The notes under the pieces are model-generated. The model was not told where the DNA came from. It worked only from the letters and a program-made list of their open reading frames with translations, and searched no databases. Positions 37,901 through 48,261 of a stretch of 64,000 bases of DNA are shown here, one piece after another; position 1 is the first letter of the stretch; every line of letters starts with the position of its first letter. The DNA comes from Leptasterias polaris (Eukaryota > Echinodermata > Asteroidea > Forcipulatida > Asteriidae). The stretch covers positions 3,162,001 to 3,226,000 of the forward strand of contig JAZGTN010000089.1 in assembly GCA_037783415.1 (NCBI GenBank), read 5' to 3'. The position numbers and the translations under genes were made by a program.

Positions 37901-40900
37901 AAATTAAAAAACGATGTCGGCATGGGCTTCACCAAATCGCGTTAGTGCACGGCACCAGTGATGAGTCAATCTAGGACTTGGTTATCCGTGATTCTTTTAT
38001 ACAGACCAGATGATCGCGCAGAGCCGTGCGGCAACGCTCGCCTCTCTCTATCTGGGTTCCTCTGTGGATCATGCTTGACCTATATCACAGGCCAGGGGAG
38101 TTTGGGGGATCAGGGAGGAAACTCTGCAACGTATCTTACAGATCAAGAATGTGGCGGAGGGGAAAAGGGAGCATTAGAGAAATCTTACCAAGGTGATAAA
38201 CTTTATGTGATATCAGACGATCCAGAAGTGCAAAATGAATATAGCTTCACACTGTGAAGTGATTTCAGACCAAGGATCATTGATTTGGATACCATGGATA
38301 ACAGGAGAACTTCGTTCTTTGCAAAACTAGTCAAACCTAAAGTAGAAATTCAGACTTTTTTTTTTTTTTTTTGGCAATGCTCAAGTTAACACAAAACAAT
38401 ACAACATACTACAAATTACATACCAAGGAAAAACAAAGAGGGAAAAACAGACAATTCGGTATCCTGGTATCTTATTTAAACAAAGGTCATTTTTAAGAGC
38501 AGTCCATTTATTATCAAATTTGTACGGGTTGCTGTTGTCCAAAGCTATTTTTTTCTCCAATGTGTAGTGAAGCTCAACCAAGTTCAAAGAGGAGGTCATA
38601 TTAGGCTTCTTGTTCTTGAATCTACAGCTATAATTCAGACTAGGTTGCATTTGATTCCACAGGATTTGGTCTACAGGTTCATGTATAATGAAAACTCATG
38701 TGTAGGAGCCAGTGAGGGGTACACCGGTGTCCTGTTTACAACTTCTACCATGATTGCAAGTCATGTTTGATTCAATATCCGCACCCCCCCCCCCCCCCCT
38801 TGAGCTGAAATTGGTAGACTTCAAAACAACACAGCACATAGATTTTGCATTGTCAGTCTATTATGCGTTCTTTTTAGTAAAAACTTAGCCATAGAAGCTA
38901 CAAACAAAGTGGTCAGGACAATACCTTACTTGGTGGTATGTTCTTCTTAGATAAATTGGCAACTCTAATTACTTGTTTAGAAGTAAGAAATATGAACACT
39001 GGCGAGGGTACAAAAAGGATACAATAATGTGAACTTGTACAGAGGGGGAGTATGTGTGGTCTTCTGTACTTCTAGGGTCAGGCAGGGGGGTCACTCATTA
39101 CACAGTAATTAACCTTTAATTGGTAACAATGATATGGCAAAACTACAAACACCTGTAAGACCATGAAGACACTAGAGACAGGTGCATCAGTGACAAAAGG
39201 AGAGCCTTCATCAACATCCAACAATATTATGTTAACTCTAGAACAATACCACATCTTACTGTAAATTGAAGGTAGTTAAGAACTCTGAAGTGGAACATTG
39301 AGGCAGAAGGCCAGACTAAATGGGAAAAATTACACCTCTTTAGCCGCCGCTAATTTACTTCCAATGTCTAGATAATGGTTTTATTTAATTGAGCGCTAAG
39401 TAATTTGTCTTTTAATGAAATTTGCAGAGCGGCCTTCGGACGCAAAGCATTTACATCATCAGATAGAAAGATAAGGGGTTAATGAGTTATGAAATGTTAA
39501 AGGAATACTTCTGTAAGTTGTTACTTCTTAAAGTAACAAGTTAATGAGCAATTCTATGGATACACGTGTTACATTGACTACCCCAATCAGAATGGTTTTC
39601 TTAATTTGGCATGCTGATTAGCTAATTATTGATAACAAACCTTGTCTAAAAAAAATATTTATTTAGGAAACTAGATGTAATGTGAGTAAAACCATGGTTA
39701 TATTTTTGAAAAACTTTGAAAATACTGGTAGGTAATTCTCAGACGCTTTGCAGTAACGTAATGTAAATGAGTATTTATCTCTCTATAAGTTGTGGTTGTT
39801 CTAAAAAGAACTGGTGGTGTAACAACCCCACCTTTCAATCAGTAGGCTCTGGAATAACTCAAAGCTTCACTTGTATACTCCGATTGTCTTCAATCAAGAA
39901 CAACTTGATGTTTCACTCTCTTTATCTTCAGAAGACGGTCAGAGCAGACTGATTGAAACATGGAGCTCTTAACACCACAAGTTCTTTTCAGAACCACTCC
40001 TACACCACTGTTCTTTTCAGAACCACTCCTACAACACTAGTTCTTTCAGAGCCACTCCTACACCACTGTTCTTTTCAAAACCACTCCTGCACCACTGTTC
40101 TTTTCAGAACAACTCTTACACCACTGTTCTTTTCAAAACCACTCCTACACCACTTGTTTTTTCAGAGCCACTCCTACACCACTGTTCTTTTCAGAACCAC
40201 TCCTATACCACTGTTCTATTCAAAACCACTCCTACACCACTGTTCTTTTCAGAGCCACTCCTACACCACTGTTCTTTTCAAAACCACTCCTACACCACTG
40301 TTCTTTTCAGAACCACTCCTACAACACTAGTTCTTTTCAGAACCACTCCTACACCACTGTTCTTTTCAGAACCACTCCTACACCACTTGTTTTTTCAGAG
40401 CCACTCCTACACCACCGTTCTTTTCAAAACCACTCCTGCACCACTGTTCTTTTCAGAACAACTCTTACACCACTGTTCTTTTCAAAACCACTCCTACACC
40501 ACTTGTTTTTTCAGAGCCACTCCTACACCACTGTTCTTTTCAGAACCACTCCTATACCACTGTTCTTTTCAGAACCACTCCTACACCACTGTTCTTTTCA
40601 GAACCACTCCTACACCACTGTTCTATTCAAAACCACTCCTACACCACTTGTTTTTTCAGAGCCACTCCTACACCACCGTTCTTTTCAAAACCACTCCTGC
40701 ACCACTGTTCTTTTCAGAACAACTCTTACACCACTGTTCTTTTCAAAACCACTCCTACACCACTTGTTTTTTCAGAGCCACTCCTACACCACTGTTCTTT
40801 TCAGAACCACTCCTATACCACTGTTCTATTCAAAACCACTCCTACACCACTGTTCTTTTCAGAACCACTCCTACACCACTGTTCTTTTCAGAACAACTCT

Positions 40901-43900
40901 TACACCACTGTTCTTTTCAAAACCACTCCTACACCACTTGTTTTTTCAGAGCCACTCCTACACCACCGTTCTTTTCAAAACCACTCCTACACCACTTGTT
41001 TTTTCAGAGCCACTCCTACACCACTGGTTCTTTTCAGAACCACTCCTTTACCACTAGTTCTTTTCAGAACCCCAATAACTCAAAGAGAGATTATGTTTAG
41101 GTTTATGGTGAATACCACAACCCTTTACTATCTCCACCATGCATGCAAAGTTTCAAATCCTCCTGAAAAATAAGTCCATATTATCATGTCCATATTATCA
41201 TTCTCATGGATGTGAATGTTATAAAGATACAAAAGTATACAATGTAAATATAGCACACTCAAATAAAACGTACGATATCAATAGATTTGAGAAGTCTCAC
41301 CTCTCATTATGAGCAAGATACCAGACTGTGTCATGACCACAGAGTCATGATGCCCTTCATATTAATATTAGCTCCCTTGACATTGTAAGTACTGTAATGC
41401 GCAAAATCTTTATAAAATCCCCGACGCAAAAAAAAGTCAGGGATAGCTGCTATTTATGTGAGTAACTGTTACACTTGATCACCGTGTAGCCTGGCACTAG
41501 ACATTGTTGAGCCCGAAGCAAGCTAAGACCCAAAGCAGATGTTATGTTGTATACGGATTTCTAGGCTATTTTTCTTCATCCCCGAGAGGACTTGTGTAAC
41601 TCTTTGTAAATGAGCATAACTCCAATATCTTTGTTAACGGAGTCAGCTTTTTTGGCAGCCCCTTTGGGTGATCCTCATAATGTGTAATGTGTGCCTTACT
41701 ATTATTCTTAATTTCCAACAGCTTGCTAAATTGGATTCGAGTGTTGATCCAAACCTCCGCGGTCCATATGCCATCTGCCAGCTAAATACATAATGTGTTT
41801 CAGTAGCGAGTCCCTGTGCACATTATTTGTCAGCCGTTTTAGAAGAATCCATTGCAGCGTTTCTTTTTGTTTTTTCGCCATTTTTTTTTTCTCTCTACTT
41901 GCAGGCTCTGTTTTGAATTGGGTAGGCGTTATCCATCTTAACTGTCTTGTCATTTTGGTAAATACACATCAACAAGCTCTCTCTCTCGCTCTGTCTCCAT
42001 GTCTCCATCTCCCACCCTCCCACTTAAGCTTCTGTTGAAATGTGGTATCGTTTTAACGAAACCATCTGCAGCTTGAGCAAATTTGACTTTCCTTGTTCTG
42101 ACTGATTGATGCCAACCTCTCCATCGCTAATATCCAAACAAAGTCATTTTATTGGACTTTAAAGATGACATCCTTGTTTTCATTGGGCCCAGATTTGGAA
42201 CACTGAAGCAATACTAGATGGAAAATCAGAAAATAACCGTCCCATCATCGAGCTGACAGTGGAATCGCTCACTTTCTCAGTCCAACAATTGAGATTGGTT
42301 CTTATCAAAAAACAGTGTTTGGTCATCTATTCTAAACTCACTTTCTGTATTTGTACTCTGGGCTGCCTAAATGGATCAAAACACAGGATGGGGGGAATTA
42401 AACATGGTGATAACAATTCAGAGAAATGAAGTGTTTTTTCCCTACCTCTACCGTTGGTAATAAATTATTCATTATCTCAAGTGAAGGAAAGTGACCACAA
42501 ACAAACTGGCACGGCCTCCTTATGTTATACAAACTTATGGCTACAAATTAAAGAGAGGGGAATTAAAACGTACAACGAGTAAGGGTTTGACAATGATTCT
42601 GCTGCTTGAATTATTTCAGTTAGTTTCAACTTGATTGATAGTGAATGAATGGTTTTAGAATGATCTCTTTTCTCCCTTCTGTGTTTAGAACAATTAGTTC
42701 CAGTGTTGTCAGCAGAAGAGTGTGGGTTCGAATCCTGGTTATGGCATGTGCATCCTTGAGCAAGGCATTTAACCATACCTGCTTCGTCCATTGGATGTCA
42801 TGTAAAGCTGTATGACCCATGTGTTGTAGGGTGTCATGGCCGAGCGGTTTAGAGCATCGAATTCAAGTTCTGGTGGTTAAGTCATCAGAGTCATGATACT
42901 CGTTGAGCAAGATGCTTTACTATAATTGCTTCTCTTCACCCAGGTGTATAAATGGGTACCTGTGATGGTAGAGGTTGATATTGTGTATGAAAAAGCTTCC
43001 GAACGCCACAGCAGCTTGGGCTGTATACTCCCCAGGGAGCTCAGAAAGATTAAAGGAATGTTATTGGCCCAATGACCAGGCACTAATGTAAAGCGCATTG
43101 ATAGGTTATTGTAAAATGCGCTATATAAGAACTAGTTATTTATTATTATTGTATAATGCATGTTAAAGACCCAGAACACTCATCGTGAAAGAGAAGGGGC
43201 TTGCCTCGGTGTTTCTAGTTCGGTTTGGCAGCAAGTTGCGCCACCGCACTTCCCTAGTGGGTGCTTTGACGGTACAAAGAATCATTCCTTAACAAATCCT
43301 TCACTCTTTGTTCCAGCACCTTGACTACCTTATTGGTAGATACGTGTGCTACATAAGACTCTGGCATTCTATCTTTTTGGAAAGTATTGGGACCCTTTTA
43401 AATGAGCCACACGCTGCGAAGAAAACACAGTCACATCCTCCAGCTTCAGCGCATTGAAGTTTTTGAATACTCCCATGGGCTGGCACAATCTTTACATTAA
43501 AGCATAATGTGTTTCACAATCAGTCAGTCAAGAAATAAACCCCAAGAAAAGTCCTGTGTAAACAGTCTGTTTCTTGACATTTAACCTAAGGGTGTCTTAA
43601 CCCAATGGCCTTTTGGGATCCCAAGAGCAATCCACACACAAAGTTTGGAGTTGATTCGCCAAGTCCTTCTCATGGCTGGGCATTGTCTGCAACTCTCCCA
43701 GATCCACTAAATACACTAGCTTGTGCATGGAGGGAACCCTAAGCCATACTCCAGAATCATTCCATAACTTTGATCTCAAAAAGAACGGTCTGGGCATGTT
43801 CACGGACTGGCTGATACCTAATTATCTTTCCCTGATATCAGTTTGGGAATTGTTCATCTGGACTCGACTCCAAATCCAAATTCATTAATTTATGTATTTG

Positions 43901-46900
43901 TCTTTTGAAAAGTGAATATTTGCCTTGAGATAAAGTGACAAAAAGAGTGTGAATTTTTTTTTTATATGAAATGATTGACATGTGTATTTGGCGAACAGTT
44001 CATTGGGCGATATGAAGTACAATTCTACAGCTAATCAATTTTTTGAGAACAATCTCTGGGAGCTTTTAGTAGACATTATTATCTCTGGTTTTTGAGTCAA
44101 CATCTTGCTGAAAACCTTTTCCGTTGAAGTCAGTTCTCTGAGGAGAGTACAGATTAACTGCAACCCGTGTTTGTTTCCTTTCCATCCGTGCACAACATCT
44201 TCAGGTTAAGAGCGTTGACCTAACAAGGAGTGACTGATCTGTTGTATTGGAACAAAATGGGAATCATCTTCTCAAGCTTGCCGTTTTAAAGAAGAAAAGA
44301 TCTCCCCTGAAGCAAGACAAACAATTAGACATCCATCCCTTTTAGGGGCACAAATATGAAAAGCGGGCTATTGCCCCCACAAAAAAGCACCAATGACGAC
44401 CCAAGAGTGAAATAGGGTCATAGATGGGTGATGACATCTTCAATGAATGTTTCATGTTAAGCGTTGATACCGATCTATACTAAAAGCCAACAACTAAAAC
44501 AACAAGACAACACCACAGCCATCAAATTACCACAACCACCATCAACATCACCACCACCACTCACATCACCACCTATACCACAACTGTCACCTACAGCAGA
44601 TCACAACCACCAACACCACCACTACCACCACCATCAACACCCACATCCCCACCACCACCACCACAAACATCCCAACCAACACCACCACCACCACCACCAC
44701 AACCACTATCAAAATCACCATCACCACTACTACCCAGTATTAACACCAATACCACCACCAGCACCACCACCACCTACATCAACACCTCTATCACCAAAAA
44801 CAAAACCAGCAACTGCAGATCACCACCACCATCACAATCATCACCACCACCCAACATCCCCAACACCACCACCGCCAACCAAACCTCCAGTACATATACC
44901 CATGAGGAGTCCTATAGAAAGTTTTCAAATACAACCACTATCATCATCACCATCATCACTATCACCACCAGTATCACCATCACCACCACTATCACCACCA
45001 CCAGATCACCTTTATGGCCACTACCACCAAATGATAACAACCACCAAGTAATAACAACAGCCTAATTACCAACCAAACCAACAACCACAAAAAACATTTC
45101 TACCACCAACATCAGCATTAACTATTACTGCCACTAACAACAGTCTGAGAGTCATTTGAGATTCATGACAACAACTCAGTTTACACACAGTGTGTCAGTG
45201 TACTATTTAATATCTGCACTCGGGCATTTCTCAAGTTACATTTTCTGGAAAGAAATCTAATTTAAATTAATTGTTTGTAATATCAAATTTTAATACTCAT
45301 TCTTAGGTTTAAAAAAACACACATAAACATTTACTGCTAACAATATCATTATTATTGTTTTTGCGCCAATAACATTGTGCACAATGGCTTTTAAATATTC
45401 ATTTCCTCATGGCTTATTCCAAGTTTTTCTATTTTGTGTACATAGTAGGGTTGGGAAGAACCACCAGCAAACTTTTCAGAAACTTTCCTTCCCCTAGGAG
45501 ATTCACATCAGAATCAGACAAACTCAATTCTTTTCTTTCCTAAAGTCAGAGCAGGGCTTGTAGCTCAAAATGTTTACTGAACCAGAATTTATTTTACCAG
45601 ACAAGAACTATGAGAAAGAGCTTTCTACAAAGTTTAACTTGTTAAAGGGTGTGTACAACATTGGTAAGATTGAAAATATAAATGTTCACAGATTTGCACA
45701 TAACTTACATGGTATAAAGATGGTCATGGTGGAAAACTTCCCTTGAAATAGTTTTGCTTGAAATTGAAATGCAATAGTTTTTAGGAAATGAGTAAAACAA
45801 TAGTCTTTATCATGCAGGATAAAATCCGATGTTTGAAAAAAAGGTAAAACATATAATGGTGTTTTTCACTGTTTTCTCATGACTCCGAAGACCGATTGAG
45901 CTTAAACTTTCACAGGTTTGTTATTTCATGTAAATGTTGGGTCCCATCAAGTTTGGATACAGGTCTTTGGCAATTACCAATGTTGTACACACCCTTTAAG
46001 GGAAGAGCTATCTCATTTGTCTTATGGATAAGTCTTCTTTGATACTCAACAGAAGCAAAAGTTATTTACCAGACCAGACTCAGAGCTAACTTCTGAACAT
46101 AATTTCTATAAAATAAAATAAAATCACAGTGAGATATTATAATTCAATTGAAAACCCAAGACCGTCGAACTCGTCAGGGCCCAATTTCATAGAGCTATAT
46201 TGCTTAACCATTTTCTGCTTAGCCGAAATGAGCGGGATACCAGTCACAAATTGTACACTTGACATGGTAGTTTGGTTGGTTACCTTATTCTGGTAAGCAT
46301 AATTTTGTTGTGCTTAGCTACTTTTTGTGCTTAAAATAGCTCTATGAAATTGGCCCCTGGTCATGAGTTTACTGGCCCAGCACTAAAACCACTGGTCTTG
46401 TGCCTGGGATTCCAGTGTAAAATTTGAGCCCTGTGCAAGCAGCAACCCCTTGCAAATAATCGTCACCACTGACTAGCAACTGCTTAACCCTTTCAATGCA
46501 ACTTCTTCACGCATTTTAAGTCATATGCATAAGATTGGAACCACTGATGTAATCTTATCCCTAATATTGCGGACATGGTAGATGCATGACGCGTAAGAAA
46601 TAGTTTCACAAAGTATTAGTAAAGATCCAAATCCGAAATTGAACAGTACAATTAAGTATTCACAATTACGTTTTTAGTCATTCTGCTTAAGTGACAATAT
46701 CTTGCAATCAGCACATATTTGAAGATATCTTTTTAAGAGAATCTTTTAAGATTAGTGTTTGACAAATCAATCCATGTTTGATTCTGTGAGAGGCAGAAAG
46801 GGCAACAGTACTGATCGGCACTTGGAGGAAGAGCACTGTCATGATTTGGGTTCATAGTTGGACAGCAGGCAATAGCGTGCAATAGAATCAGCATCTCCCT

Positions 46901-48230
46901 TTTGTGGTGCTTCACCAACATCTCTCCACATTCATCTTTTGAGTGAACATGAGGCCCTCAAGTGGTTAACTTGCATGTTGGGGATCAAGCTTGGTAGAAC
47001 AGTATACAAATATAACACGGTTTGAGGGTGGACAGTCGATATTGGCTCCCAGAGGGGGGGCTAGTATCCAATTGTTAGTTGACAAACTTCATTGAGGGAA
47101 CATGTTTGTCAACTTCCGATGCTAGTTTCGATTGTCCGCCCAAAATAAACCATGTTAGATTTGATTATACCTCATACATATTCAATTGTCCACAATTTTC
47201 TCTAGTTCAGCAGCATTGAGCTCTGGAAAATGGGGAGTGACATTTACGTATGCCGCCATACATCTTGATGTAGCTAGGGCGATGTTCGCGTGTGCGTACT
47301 TCAACCATGCAACAGCTTTACGATTACTTTGTAAAGTGCATGCATAGTAGACTGACTGTTGCACACGCGACTGTCAGAATTTAACCTCATGAACTCTTGT
47401 GAATTTAGAATTTTCCTCTTCAGTAGTTGTGAGTTTAGTTAAAGTTTTGTTGTGCCTCATGAATATTTTATCAGCCAGCTCCCCAGTAGGTAAGTATTCA
47501 TTCTCTTTGTTATTATGTTAATGATTCACCTTATTTGGTCTGCAGTGGTAAGTTATTCCCCAGAAATTCCTTAGGGTATTATGTTCCGTTCATGTATGAA
47601 GTTTTGAAAAGGGAGAAAGTTGATGTATGTTGGGTAGAAGGGTGCGGTCAGTGGAGTAAGATTATTCTAGCACCATCTTAGCTAGAGAGAGGTTGTGAAC
47701 AAATTGTGAGTGATCCAGAGTCAGGCATTTTGCGCTGGGTGTTGGTCTCTGCTTCGTGATTGTACTGCCATTGCTAAAATCAGAGTAGATTTACAGGCTA
47801 CTGTTTTAAGGCAAATTGGTTTGTGAGACAACATTGTACTGGGATCTGAACTTCAAGGTTGGAAACAGGAGGAAAATCGTAAGTTTAATTTGCTTGTTGT
47901 ATTGGTTTTAATTAAGCAGAATTCCTATAACTAATAATTTACTTTAAAGTGTATACTTCATGTGGTTTTGTTAAAGCATTGGATTCAAAAGCCCTGTAGT
48001 GTGAATACTCTGAATTTTTAGTTCACATTGTGGAACGAAATTAGATAAAGAAATTGTTTGAGAAGTGTGTATTTAAACAAGGAGAGCATCAAGCATTATT
48101 GTATTTGTTCAAATAACTATTTTTATAGATGGCCATGATGCGGGTATCCATCCCCCTCCTAGAAGTACGAGGTGCTAACCCTCACAGAGTGTGATGTAAT
48201 CGGTCTGAGACGAATGTGGTAGACTGGAGA

Positions 48231-48261
<31 letters not shown>

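Noticed and set aside
39953..41100. Plus-strand open frames of 125, 237 and 184 codons
   Set aside because: They come from the 29-bp minisatellite; all are the same [13 protein letters not shown] repeat in shifted frames.
44464..45051. 195-codon histidine/proline-rich protein
   Set aside because: Produced by CAC/ACC triplet repeats. No conserved block, upstream exon or 3' signal, and it lies antisense in a SIN1 intron.
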